Shown: one piece after another, positions 1 to 11,067 of the stretch
Position numbering within the stretch: the stretch's first letter is position 1
Layout of the letters: each line of letters opens with the position of its first letter
Origin: Pyrenopolyporus hunteri
Lineage: Eukaryota; Ascomycota; Sordariomycetes; Xylariales; Hypoxylaceae
Direction of reading: 5' to 3'
Assembly (NCBI GenBank): GCA_902806595.1
Contig: CADCXC010000011.1
Coordinates: forward strand, 620,001-684,000
DNA length: 64,000 bases
The notes under the pieces: model-generated
Database searches by the model: none
Seen by the model: the letters and a program-made list of their open reading frames with translations, nothing else
What the model was told of the DNA's origin: nothing
Made by a program: the position numbers and the translations under genes

Positions 1-1579
1 TCGCCCGCCCGAAGTGTCGGTTGTTGCCGCGTAGCGACATGAGCTTGGCCTCGTGAGCCATCTCCCGCGTGGGATACGACATCTGCATAGTCGGCCCCCC
101 TAGGAAGAACGGCGACACCTTCTGCCGCTCCGCCTCGATCATGGTCATGCGGATGGCCTCCTCGGCGATGCGGGGAACTGTTACGAGGTCGTGCTTCTTC
201 ACGTACGCGGCGCCCTCGTCGACGAGCGAGCGAATGAAGGCCGGGTACGCACCCGGCGGTTCGTAGAGGCTCTTGACGTGGTCGAGGGCGGCGCGCCAGT
301 GAGAACCTAGTCCAAGTAGTTCCGATGCCTTCATCATCTCCGTTTTGCACCATGCATATTCCTTCTCCGCGATCTGGAGAAGCTCTTCAGGCGTGTACGG
401 GATCATCTCAGCCTCAAGATCGCTAAGTAAGCCGTCTCGCCCAATGGGCTCTCCGACGATGGTTTCGTCGTCGCCTGGCTTGATACCCACCAGGACCTCG
501 CGCAGAAACTCCACAGTGCTACCAAGCGCTGCATCAAGACGCTTGTAGGGTTCCGTCACCCACCAGTCGAACAAGGGGTCGTAACCCTTGTAGAAGGAGT
601 ACATTTCTGCAAGCTTCCCACGCAGGGCCGCAACTCTTTGAGAGGCACGATAACCAGTTGCTTTCGAGTACTTACCAGCGTTGTTGCTAACGTGGTCTCG
701 AGCCTGGTGCACAAGCTTTTCTGTCTCATAGAGACTATCGGCTAGAGCCTTCGGGTCGATGGGCTCGACGCGCCGGCGCCGTTCGCACCAGGCCGTGATG
801 GGCGAAGCAAATGGTTCAATAAACGCAGAAAATCGATCATCTCGGGCTTTATCTAGCTCGAGGGTGCGCTGTGCCCGCCGCAGGAAATTCCGTAGCAGCA
901 AGTGGTCTACTCTATCGTCCTGCGACGAGTAGGAGTCGAAAGGTTGTCCCTCGAGGTCCGCCAATTCATCCCGGTAGAACGCATCGAACCGCGTATTACG
1001 GGATGCCGAGCCGGGGATATCGTAGTAGGCTGTCAAGTCTCTATAGTCATTCCACACACGCACGACGCGGTCCTGGATGGACTCGGGCGGTGGTGTTCTA
1101 GTCGGCATGTCGACGGCGGTCCAATCCTCTTCACAATCCTCATGCTCTATCAGCTCAATATCCCTGGCAAGATTGTCCACGGCTGCGCTCGATTCCAAAA
1201 GTGACGGGGGCCGAGACGATGGGTTACTTGTGCCGCCTTGGTCATTCTGAACAACCTTGCGAATCAAATCATACAACTCCTTAGGATGCCTACTATTCTT
1301 GAAATCCCATCCGGCGTCAGTCAACTTGCTCCTCATTCCATCTGACAGGCAGCGTTTCAGCATAAGCAGGACAGTAATGCGATTGCTTTGCCACGACAGA
1401 CGCGCCAGAGAATCGTCGCTCCCGGTAAGCTGCGGGACACTTTCGGTGACCCAGGGAAGCAGGTGTCTAAGACGCAGAGCCTCTATCAGTTCGGCGTTCC
1501 ACTGAGGGTAGTCTGCGGGATCCGCGAGTTTATGTGTCGGCTGCCGAAGAATCCTACCTATCTCTTCGCGCGAAGGCAT
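1..1579 (-). CDS. DUF885-family peptidase-like protein with Gag-like N-terminal extension (3' end beyond window)
   Basis: An uninterrupted minus-strand frame runs from an ATG at 1579 to the left edge (526 codons seen). From about residue 158 onward it matches the DUF885 family as I know it: helical segments around VRVWNDYRDLTAYYD, and near the edge the stretch YPTREMAHEAKLMSLRGNNR, which in this family lies just before the HExxGHH-type metal motif. That motif would lie outside the window, so catalytic competence cannot be judged. The first ~110 residues (LADPADYPQWNAELIEAL, LLMLKRCLSDGMRSKL, HPKELYDLIRKVV) do not look like DUF885; they resemble the Gag/UBN2 region of Ty1/copia retroelements. 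An in-frame ATG at 1108 (MPTRTPPPESIQDRVV) would start a DUF885-only protein, so the true start is undecided. DUF885 proteins are thought to be metallopeptidases; no substrate can be inferred here. Confidence 0.75.
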   Translation of the reverse strand, partial: MPSREEIGRILRQPTHKLADPADYPQWNAELIEALRLRHLLPWVTESVPQLTGSDDSLARLSWQSNRITVLLMLKRCLSDGMRSKLTDAGWDFKNSRHPKELYDLIRKVVQNDQGGTSNPSSRPPSLLESSAAVDNLARDIELIEHEDCEEDWTAVDMPTRTPPPESIQDRVVRVWNDYRDLTAYYDIPGSASRNTRFDAFYRDELADLEGQPFDSYSSQDDRVDHLLLRNFLRRAQRTLELDKARDDRFSAFIEPFASPITAWCERRRRVEPIDPKALADSLYETEKLVHQARDHVSNNAGKYSKATGYRASQRVAALRGKLAEMYSFYKGYDPLFDWWVTEPYKRLDAALGSTVEFLREVLVGIKPGDDETIVGEPIGRDGLLSDLEAEMIPYTPEELLQIAEKEYAWCKTEMMKASELLGLGSHWRAALDHVKSLYEPPGAYPAFIRSLVDEGAAYVKKHDLVTVPRIAEEAIRMTMIEAERQKVSPFFLGGPTMQMSYPTREMAHEAKLMSLRGNNRHFGRA

Positions 1580-2639
1580 TTTGTACTCGAGATATTACTA
1601 GTAGGCTTGCTTGGCTATCCAACATCTAACGCGCTTTCAACGTGTTGTATAGCTCAAAATGGCTATAATTGTTCGCATCATTTGAATTACCTAGCGAATG
1701 AGATACGAAGTTCAGCAGAAGGGGAGGGGATGAGAGGGATGAGATAGTTGAAGAGAGAAGAGGAGCTCGGCGGATTATTCCTATTCTTGGATTGATTGTT
1801 GTTAGTGGAGAAGTCGGCAGGTCTGGGTAGTAGACTGGTCTAAGTGTAAGATGCGAGGGGATGTGGGCATTTGGACCGGGGTAGGATCGTGTTAGCAGCG
1901 GCAGAATAGTCGGGGACGGGGCGGGGGACAGCGGGGTTATGGCGGGCCATACGCTAGGCATGAACTGTAATCCACCGGATATCCGCTATAGCCCGGGCTA
2001 GGGGTAGGTATTTAGCCAGCTGCTAGGAATCTTTCTTCTAAGTTTATTAATTAGGTAGGTAATTTACCTAGGTAGGTACCTGTATTAGGTTCCGCCGGGT
2101 GTTCAATGCCTCCGCCACCTGGCGGTAGAGATCAGTATAATAACTTAGGTACCTCTTTGGCAGTATCCCCCCTCTTAACGTCGGTGTCACCGTTGATGTC
2201 TACTACAACTACATCATTAACATTCCTACAAGTTACCTTAAATTCTTAGTTTACACTTTGCAGATATGTCGTCTCTTCTATAAAAGCTTTCCTAACTACA
2301 ACCAACGCCTGTATTGGGTTCTATACCCACTGGGTTCCCGAGACAACTCCGACAAGGGCTAATGAGCTTACAATCCTCGTTCGTCTTAAGCCCTATGGGC
2401 AGTGTTCGATTTTGTGGGAGGGTGCTGCCCACGCCCCCAATATTCTCCTGTCGGAGTGGGCGCATATTACATTATATATACTAAATTCTAAAGGAAATAT
2501 GAATGTTAAGTGGTATGTCCAGACACTCACTCATCTAGTCTTCCAATAACTTTATAAATTATTATGCCTTGACTCATCGTATTATGCTCGTTGGTGGCAA
2601 AGATAACTTGGTACCAATCTCCTTAGTCGCAACGACTCC
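1580..2639. other. Intergenic block: promoter of the DUF885 gene and 3' flank of the kinase gene
   Basis: No reading frame here is convincing. The block includes TAGGTA/TACCTAGGTA motifs at about 2051-2090, and is AT-rich from about 2200. The minus-strand frame at 1626-1961 is low-complexity Pro/Ser/Thr and looks like chance. Confidence 0.6.
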
Positions 2640-3984
2640 TTATGTGTTTCCATTGCACATTAAATCCTTCGCAATCGCTTGTACCTTTGCATTGGATTCG
2701 TTCGAATGGTACCTCTTGTCTCTATAATGATCTTGTTGCTTTTGTTCGACATTACGCTCGACTTCCTCAACAAGGTCCTCGAGTTCCGGCCGGTCAACTG
2801 GCTTTGACGCTAAACACTGTGCTAAGAGATTTCTAAGATCCTCGTCTAGATTTTCCATCTTCTGCTGATGTAGGGAGACCGTAGCCGGTGGAGCTCCGTA
2901 CCGAGGATTTAATCCGTCTAGATCTCTTGCGAATGACGAAATAACTCTTTCCTCCCCTCGAACCCTAACCTTCATGTTCGCGGCGCCAAGCTTGTGAGAA
3001 CCCCCAATTATAGCAAGCAAAACTGTACCGATGTTATGCGTATTTTCCTTCACCGCTGCATCCTCCGGCGTGCTATAGATCATTTAGTATAAATTCCCTC
3101 AGAGAACAACTGGCGGCTCACCTCTCCGGCAGCTCACGGGCAGACCCAAAGTCAATGAGCTTCAATATAGGAACTAGTGGATCTCCACCCGGTTCAAAAT
3201 TTCCAATCATGACTAATTTGATATGTACGCGTGAGTGTAATGTCGTTTACATAAGTACGGCCTAATTATTTTAGGAGTCTTACCATTCTGAATGTTTAAG
3301 TCGCCATGTATTAGACGAGACTTCGGTGGCAGATTTCCATGTCGGTCTCTGGGTGGTAGAGTTTCTGTCCTTATGGGCCCCCCACCCGGCGGCCATGCCA
3401 TAGCGACCACCATCCGAACAACTATTTTTGGCGTTTTAGTTATATTCTATTGCCGAGATAAGGCACTAGCACCTACGGCTGAGAAAAAGTCTCCAAAGCA
3501 AGCGGTTAGGTAAAGGTTGCCCCCAGTCCGCAGCTCTATTTATGAGCCCAGTTATGAGGCCATGGTTAATCCATTCCGTCAACAGGACCGGCCCTTGCAG
3601 TCCCGATATAGAACTGTGGTATTTCTCTTCTGAAATACGATATAGTTGTTGGATGTTCTTGGCCCCCCGGAGCCGCTGTACGAATGATCAGGAAAGTCAA
3701 TATTGAATTATCAGCATACCTACCTCGAGGAAGTCGATTTCCACCTCGATATTCCTTTCCCCTCCTCGATGCAACGCTCTCTTCATTACGAACTTCGTTA
3801 CAGATCCTCTTCGTAGAGGCGAGGGACCCATTTTGTCCCTTGTCTTGACCTTTAGAGTAGCCCCCCATGCTCCCTGTCCTATAATCGTCTCGACTTTGAA
3901 TCTATCGTCTCCCCTCTCCTCGAAATACTTATTTATGTCCTTGGAGATTAACTGTGCTTCGAGGGAAAAGCTGTTAGCAGACAT
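2640..3984 (-). CDS. Protein kinase-like protein (five exons, 373 aa)
   Basis: Exons on the minus strand read 3984-3724, 3675-3477, 3421-3284, 3212-3122 and 3072-2640. All junctions are GT-AG and keep frame, giving 373 residues. Visible kinase landmarks: a glycine-rich loop GQGAWG at residues 36-41, the ATP-anchoring lysine in FVMKRAL (K68), a catalytic loop HGDLNIQN at 192-199 and the metal-binding DFG at 220-222. The catalytic loop has HGD in place of the usual HRD; Asp and Asn are kept, so activity is plausible. The C-lobe is short (helix LEDLVEEVERNVEQK near the end), and no accessory domain is attached. This type of small, divergent kinase is common in fungal genomes and has no assigned substrate. 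It lies upstream of, and in the same direction as, the DUF885 gene, with 1.06 kb between them. Splice sites were inferred from the frame and conserved motifs. Confidence 0.82.
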
Positions 3985-4594
3985 TTATTCAGAATTTGTA
4001 GTACTTAGAGCTAAGTCAAAAATCACAACGAGGATCACGTTCATCCAGAATCGGATTCTACCTACCATGTTACCTACGGGATTCACGTCCCAAGAAAAGA
4101 GACCGAATGTAATTGCGTAGAGTTCCGGATGCGGCATGAAACAATTGACAATGACACAATGTTTCCTCTTTATCATGACATTAATACTCGTTGACGGGTT
4201 GTTGAATCGAATAAAGGATTGTCCGACCCTTAATTCCAGCGGGTTAGACCCCCCACGAAGCAACTGGCGGAAAAGGATATCATTGTCACTCCCAGTTGTA
4301 TTTTATCATAGATATATATTATGTAATGTTGAAAGTGTGAATGGAATCAATTACATTGTTAATATTAATCATTCAACCCTTCTGTTGGGCGGACAAGGGG
4401 CCGTCGAATAAGTGACCGTAAAGGTATCATGCGATCGCACGATGGGAAGTTACGAAAAGGGTGAGTCAATTAGTCTATGTATCTGTAGAAGTTCTAGAGT
4501 GGCTAACTTCGTACTGATCGGTATTTATACACACTTTGGAAGTGTGTGCCCTAGGCCCTCGTTGCGTAGGGCGACGAGGCACCTGATGAGGGCA

Positions 4595-4624
4595 TATCCA
4601 CCGCTGCTGCCGCTACGGTGGATA
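4595..4624. repeat. Perfect inverted repeat (9-bp stem, 12-nt loop)
   Basis: TATCCACCG at 4595-4603 is the exact reverse complement of CGGTGGATA at 4616-4624. The loop is CTGCTGCCGCTA. No T-run follows, so there is nothing to mark it as a terminator; it may be an orphan hairpin. Confidence 0.5.
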
Positions 4625-5574
4625 CTCAGTACAAAGTTACATAGCTACAGTTATGAGATACCTTATATTATATATAAAATTGTACTTGGAAGTAAGTATC
4701 TTTTAAAATTTATCAGTTCGCCGAAAAAAGGGGGTGAGTTTCCTCTTTACGGCAATACCGAAGACAGTGTAAAGTATGCAGTGAGCTTTAGTATAAACAA
4801 TCCATTGTCATAGGTTTCCCGATTGTCTTAGCGTTCAGGCCGGCTTACAGCAGGATAGATCGATATCTTTGTTCGCGAAGGGCTTCTGCCGTAAATCAAC
4901 CAAGGCAGGGCCTAGGTGACGAAGAGCCATGATTGAGGCATGTAGAGCCACGGAGATCAGTAGATGACGGGATATCTAGGAGAAGCATTGAGTATTCATC
5001 CTCCCGGTAGTCGCTTAGTACCCGATCATAAACCAAGGGGCTAAACAACAACGTGTGCCCTAGGCCGTATACCTGGCTAATTAAGATAACTCGTGGGACG
5101 ATGGTTTTTTTCCTCACTATATTGCTAACCTTATGGAAAATACTTAGATTCCTCTTTAGATTATTATACCTTCTCCATGAATCCTTCACTTATAATTACA
5201 ATTAGAGATAGGTGTTCAACAATAATCGGCAAGTAGTTTCGTTGAGCATTATATTATGTAGGTATTTATTACAGTCCGATGGAAAAATAGACCGAGCTTG
5301 ATAAACACAATTGAAATACATTACTACTAATATTTAATAGAGTACCTGTTCTCGGTGATATGACCGGAAGCAATTATGCTCGGACAGGGAAGACTAAAAG
5401 GAGAATATATCAGATGTCACCGAGAGGAACGCAATTAGGTTCGTTTCGTGAGCGGTGAACAAGGGGTGTGCTTCGGAATTAGGCAACATTAGCGCACTTA
5501 CCCAATCGATCATTAGAAACGAATATGATGGATGAGGCTTCATGTTGCTGAAACACTCTTGCAGAAGTTTCAAA

Positions 5575-5662
5575 TATTATTTACATACGTAGGTAGTTAC
5601 CTATTATTTACATACGTAGGTAGTTACCTATTATTTACATACGTAGGTAGTTACCTATTATG
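5575..5662. repeat. 27-bp direct tandem repeat, three full copies
   Basis: Unit TATTATTTACATACGTAGGT plus AGTTACC occurs at 5575-5601, 5602-5628 and 5629-5655 without mismatch, followed by a partial fourth copy. The unit itself contains the imperfect palindrome TACGTAGGTAGTTACCTA. There are no spacers, so it is not a CRISPR array. Confidence 0.9.
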
Positions 5663-8600
5663 TAACCAATATTTAAAACTTTGAAAATCACTTTGATCCA
5701 CGAGTGTGGCTTAAATTACTTTTCTATGACGAAGATAAATTTCTCGTTTATGCCGGGTTGAGGATCTGATAGAAGCAAGCGAGATTATATCATTACCAAC
5801 TCTAAAGATGCCTACGTTAGGCGAGGATTTCATTTTACCCTCGCCTATTTGCGTTCTCACCGTTGAATGAAGAGATAATACCCCTGAGTTCCTAAACCTC
5901 TTTCAGCAAGACTACCGGGGGCAAATAAAAACAGATGATGAAGGGGCCGAGGCAGGATAATTTGACACTTTAACAGTTTCTCTTCGGTACATAGATACGT
6001 GGACCTGGGGACAGAATCCTTACTATATGCCGATGTAGCGGAAGTACCATGACCTCTGTATACTGTATAGAGAATATGAAGCTCTGAATGCTACAGTTTG
6101 GTTGTAGGGTAGCTATCAGGTACCCACGTGTGACTCAACTTGGGATTTTCGTATTTTCCCAATATTGGTCAAGTTTGTGTATCAGATGGCCCAAAATAAA
6201 CATAGAATATCATACCGAATCTTACTCCTGACGTAAGAACTGAAACACTTTGGCCTGATGAAGCTCCAGGAGCGCGCTGTTTCCTGGATCGGAGACTGCC
6301 GATGGCGGTGCCTGCGCTAGGGAATACCTGGATGCAGTGGCCCCGGTACTTTATTATGCTATTGGTAGGCATGTGACTGAAGGAAATGTTATAAAACCTC
6401 GGCGATCGAGATCGAGGCTCTAGAACGTGGCAAGAGAGAGTCACGGGCTATAATACTCTACGTATACGAAGGCATCGTGAGTGGTCTCCGTGATACCGAA
6501 CTCGGTTGGCCAACGGACTTTTCCGGAGCCAGGAGACAATTCACCTCAGGAGTACTTCGGAGTCCAGATCTAGACAGCGGTATAGATTGATGTTGTCATA
6601 CCGGCATTTCGAAACATTATCAGCTCCTCGAGTGGCTTCCATGTGTCCGTTGGCGTTGTGGTTGAATGATTTCTTGGTAGATTAATGTCTCAGGGGGGAC
6701 TGGGGTTACGGTTGTCATCGAGGGATTGGGTAGATCGCGAATACGATCTCACACCGGAGAGGCTTGTCCGCGTCTACCGACTTATGGCCGTTCACCGGTT
6801 TCTTTTCTATATAGTTCTTCGAAATGAATTCGAAAATTGGCGCGGCAATCCCGCTCACGAGGTTGTAGAGGCGATTGGGCTTCTGAGGAGGCGGTTCCCG
6901 TACGTCGTATACCTGAGTCTAATGCAACCGCGGATATGCAGCCACTAGAGACGCGTATGTACGTAGATATGTAGACGTACGTGTGTATATGTAATATTAC
7001 AGGGGCCCTGCGTGAGGTATCACTCGCATAGAGGTTGTTGTGATCGTACGATCTAGATCTAGCCGACCATCTCGACGCCGGCATACATACACCACAGGAC
7101 CAATGGATTCGCTGCTTAAGCTCTACCTAGGAAGATGGGGCCGGAGCCGAGTCGTCACCTTGCTCGAAAGGAGGAGAGCGGAGGATGGGTTCTGCTAATT
7201 CGATGGGCGTGGCGGCCGGCACCTACCTACATATGTAGAGAGGTTGTTGGATCTTGGAAGCTTCTACGTTTGTACCATGCAGTTTTCGATACGCATATGT
7301 AATATCATGGATGCTTCTCGCGAGTCCGGATTGGTTTATTGAGCCCGTGCGGATCTTATAGATGGAGGCGCGCAGCATGAGGAATAGGTAAATAACTCAT
7401 GCTAGGTAAGTATGTATGAGTAGATAACCAAAGGAGGCGGACTATTAGCGTCGGTTAGAAGCGTCATGAAGATTCTTGTAGTTCAGTTGAGGTCGGCGAC
7501 AGCGATGGATCCGTGTCCTCGTGCCCATATCCAATGTTAACGTGTAGGTATGTAACATATACCTGCTCGTATATAGGTAGGTAGTTATATGTAGGTAGAT
7601 AGATAGATAGGTGTACATATGTATGGACGTCCCAATACGTTCCGGAGTTGAAGCCGGGAGAAAACGGGATTCCACGTACCCAGGTACATCGAGATTTTGA
7701 CTTTGTACTTCCCGATCAGCCACAATTGCCACAGGCCAAATACGGCTAGGAGGATCCGCTCCGGGCATTTTTAGCTCTGTGGCACGTGGTGCAGTACCTA
7801 AGAACCGTTGAGTTTAAGCGGGGCGATCTGCAAGGCTACGACTATTTAAAGAATTCAATTGGGCGGAAGACGATCCAATAGGAGTCTGACTTACACCATC
7901 TTTCTCCCTCTCGTCCAATTATATCGCGACGTGACGTCTAGAACCCCGGTCTCGTTATTTTTCCAGAGGAGCGAAGCGAAGGTCATACGATGTTATAAAA
8001 TTCAGCCTTGCGAATGGCCTGATCTTTTCATTTCTCACCCCACATGACGCGTGATTCTAGGCCATCCCCTTGAAGAGATGCCTTTTTGGCGACAGAAAGT
8101 CAGGCCACCTTGCTGCCCTCCCGATGCACCGATGACTACGGCTTTTTTCCTTTTTCCTCTTTTTGCTCTCTTCTCTTACTTTCAGGACCAGCCAGGGCCC
8201 AGCCAGGGCCCAGCCATGACAGTACCCGGGTCCCCTTCGACGGGACCTGTGACGAAATCCGCTGCCCGGACAAATCCTCATTGTCCCCAGAAGTTCCCAT
8301 AGTTGACCGCTGCGCCCATCAGCCCACAATGTCGAAATTATGGCCTTCTGGTGCCCCCGGGTCCTTCATTTGCCCGCTTCTTTTCTGCGCATCTATTACA
8401 GTACTTACACTAGGGATGTAGGTTCGCACCTACAGTACACATCCAATAGATACAACTTGCCCACATAGCAACATAGCAATAACCCATACATAATTAAGTC
8501 TGGTCTGGTACATTACATACCTACCTTTTTTACGTAGCCCTGCAACAAGGTTAGCCCAGAATGATCTGGGCATGGCACTGCTGCTAGGAACACTAGGAAT

Positions 8601-9148
8601 TATTCGGGAGGCGTCTATTGGGTTTTACGATGGCGCCCCCCCCCCGTAAGGAACTTTGCGACACTGCTGCCGCGGCGGCCTGCCGCCGAACAACAACCCA
8701 AGAAGGGGTAGTATATCGGGATCACCCTTTGGGGGAGCGGGCCCCCGTTGCCATTTATCTGAGCGTCTCCGTTGCTCTGCAGCGTCAGGCCATTAATTCT
8801 CGATTGTAACTTGTACCCTTGCATCGTCGGGCGGTCTCGGCCATTGTACGCTTCAACGGCTTAACAGGCTTAACTTCGTGGGATCTGATTCTTATTCTTT
8901 AATGGCCAAATTCTCATAATTCCCATCCTGTTCCTAATCCTGACCAACTGCCTACAACACATAGATAAACTAACCACCCAACCGAACTAAGCTTACAACC
9001 TATTCTATCATCATCCGTTCTTCAACATCGTTTGATCAATCCACCAGATTGTGGCATTGTCCTCGCTATTTGTGATATCATATCTTTCCATCCGCCTCAG
9101 TCGAGACTCTACTATCCACTATAGGGATTTGGTGCGTACACCTCAGTT

Positions 9149-9176
9149 TGTGTGTGTGTGTGTGTGTGCGTGTGTG
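9149..9176. repeat. (TG)n microsatellite
   Basis: About 14 TG units, interrupted by one CG, lie 350-380 bp upstream of the bHLH start codon and so probably in its promoter or leader. Confidence 0.85.
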
Positions 9177-9531
9177 GCTTGCTCGCTTTCCCTGGTGGCT
9201 TCACACTTACACGCAACACCCCTTCATACAACGACACCCGGCTCGAGTTACCTAGCTGCGCTACTGTACCACGACACACGGCAACGGACGTGGCAATTCG
9301 CGCCGTATCCTTTTTTTGAAGCTACCAACCTTTACTTGTCCCGGCTTCTATCGTCCATCTCGCCAAGCTCCGAACTTCGTATGATAGCGCCCAACTCACC
9401 TTACAAGGCCTAGTTCTTCGACGACTATCCCGTACCCGGGACTCCCCCCTTTTATCCTATAACCATAGCAGTCAAGGTATAGTGTCACCAAAGACCTGCT
9501 GGTGACCCCTTGAATTGTTGTGGGATTCGTC

Positions 9532-11067
9532 ATGGACGCAGGTGTTATGCAGGACATCGACGTTTATCCTGGTAACGACAAGGTACGTCGACGATATATA
9601 GATCGATACCACCTTGGTCGAATCTATAAGTCTCTAACCTTCCCCAGACTTTCGAGACATTCTTCGATCAGTCAACCGACTACTCGCAACAACTATCATC
9701 GATCAGCTTTTGGGACGAACTAGATAGGTCGGCCGAATCAAGTGTTGTCAACTCAGTCCCGACCTCAGGCTCGCATCAGACTCCCAGTACTTCGGCCGAC
9801 TCACCGGCCTCAACCGCCTCTCAGAATCTTTCTAGCGTCTCTCACAAACACAAGCTCCCCGGACAGGAATTACCCAAGAAACGCCAGTGTTCCGAGATTA
9901 GGAAGTCCAAGTTCACCGAGGACCCTTCCACACTAGACTGCTCCGATTATTGGCTTCGCTTCGATAGCGATAACGAGAGCGATCCCCTCTTCGCTGACAA
10001 CCGGGGAAGTAGAACCGTAAGTAACCAGATAACAGACAGCCGGATGGTTCGAAGGACGATGCTAAAGTGTCGACTGAGATATAGGGTAAATCTCCGACTC
10101 TAGCCCAACCTCGCCCCAGGTCAAGGATTGTCGGGAGGCCCGGCAACAGTTTCAAAGTGGATTACCCGCCTTCGTCAACTGCCGATCTGGTCGACGATAG
10201 CGCTCTTGACCACGCGCTGTCGGACGAAGACGATCTTTTTTCTATGGCCTTGGCCGACCAACTCACCAAGACTGATTCGGCACCCGTCCCGTCAGAAGTA
10301 CCACCCCGCGAGAGGTTGTATTCAACTCCCCTGAGCTGGGAGCCGCCGCAGCCCGGTTTTCGTATGGACTACGTGAATGTCAACCCTCCCTTCAACGACC
10401 CCGAGCGTCAGAGACTCCTAGCTATTGCTATGGGCACTGGACAAGTCCCCCAGCAACAAGCAAGCGCGAGACCAGCTCCCGGAATGGATTTCCGATTTGA
10501 GATCAACCAAAGCCCGACGACAATGAGCGATAGCAAAAGCAACACGCCTGAGCCTCGAACCAAGCCTGCTGCGGCAAGGCCTCAAGTGCCCGCCCGAAGT
10601 AACTCGACGGATGCCGGGGAAAAGACAAAGGAGAAGCCTAGGAATAGTGATCGGGCCGCGCATAATGACATTGAGCGAAAGTACCGTACCAATCTGAAGG
10701 ATAAGATTGCCGAGCTACGAGATGCTATTCCGTCTCTCCGCGCGATACCCGAGGACGGTGACGATAACGAAAATGGCGCGTCGAGAACCGCCCCTAAGGT
10801 CAGCAAGGTATGTTGGGACTGGAAATTTACGCCGACCTAGTCGTGGCAGAATATATTGAACTAACCTATTTAAAGGGCACTGTTCTAACTAAGGCGACCG
10901 AATACATCCACCAACTCGAGCGGAGAAATCGGTCAATGGCACAGAAGAACGAGGAACTCGCCCGTCGACTACACGCCTTCGAGCAACTGGTTGGCGCTGC
11001 CCCTGCGCCGAATTGGGCACCTCAAGGATACGGTGCTTCTGTCTTCAACCCCAGGGCCTTTTCTTAG
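9532..11067 (+). CDS. SREBP-type basic helix-loop-helix transcription factor (444 aa)
   Basis: Four exons: 9532-9582, 9648-10016, 10085-10807 and 10876-11067; all junctions GT-AG and phase 0. Only the ATG at 9532 starts in frame with exon 2. The bHLH spans about residues 330-402: basic region RAAHNDIERKYRTNLKDKIA, an acidic loop (EDGDDNENG), then helix 2 KGTVLTKATEYIHQLERRNR. The fourth intron boundary falls just before helix 2. Tyrosine in IERKYR occupies the position where most bHLH proteins have arginine; this is the SREBP hallmark that relaxes E-box specificity toward SRE-like sites. No hydrophobic segment is visible, so unlike SrbA/Sre1 it would not be released from the ER by cleavage; it resembles the soluble SrbB-type class that acts in hypoxia and sterol responses. 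Residues before the bHLH are acidic and Ser/Pro-rich. Assignment to SrbB rather than another fungal bHLH is an inference. Confidence 0.85.

Larger units (their letters stand above)
3985..9531. other. 5.5-kb gene-free, mostly AT-rich block
   Basis: Only short frames occur, with no recognisable domain or splice structure. The longest (4412-4813 plus, 6685-6948 plus, 8086-8421 plus) show no family motif. The block contains the hairpin at 4595-4624, the 27-bp tandem repeat at 5575-5662, GATA/GTAG microsatellite-like DNA around 7570-7620, a pyrimidine tract at about 8141-8180 followed by repeated AGCCAGGGCCC, a C-homopolymer near 8637-8647, and a TG repeat at 9149-9176. The right-hand ~1 kb is probably the promoter and leader of the bHLH gene. 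Confidence 0.55.

Noticed and set aside
1626..1961. Minus-strand 111-codon Pro/Ser/Thr frame
   Set aside because: Low-complexity, no motif, no splice support; lies in the DUF885 promoter.
4412..4813. Plus-strand 133-codon frame
   Set aside because: No recognisable motif; lies in AT-rich DNA without flanking gene signals, so treated as chance.
5575..5662. Possible CRISPR array
   Set aside because: Direct tandem repeats without spacers; eukaryotic context.
6685..6948. Plus-strand 87-codon frame starting MSQGGLGLRLSSRDW
   Set aside because: No family resemblance, no further exons; too little support for a gene.
8086..8421. Plus-strand 111-codon frame with a hydrophobic stretch
   Set aside because: Overlapping frames on both strands, no motif; lies over a pyrimidine tract and short repeats.
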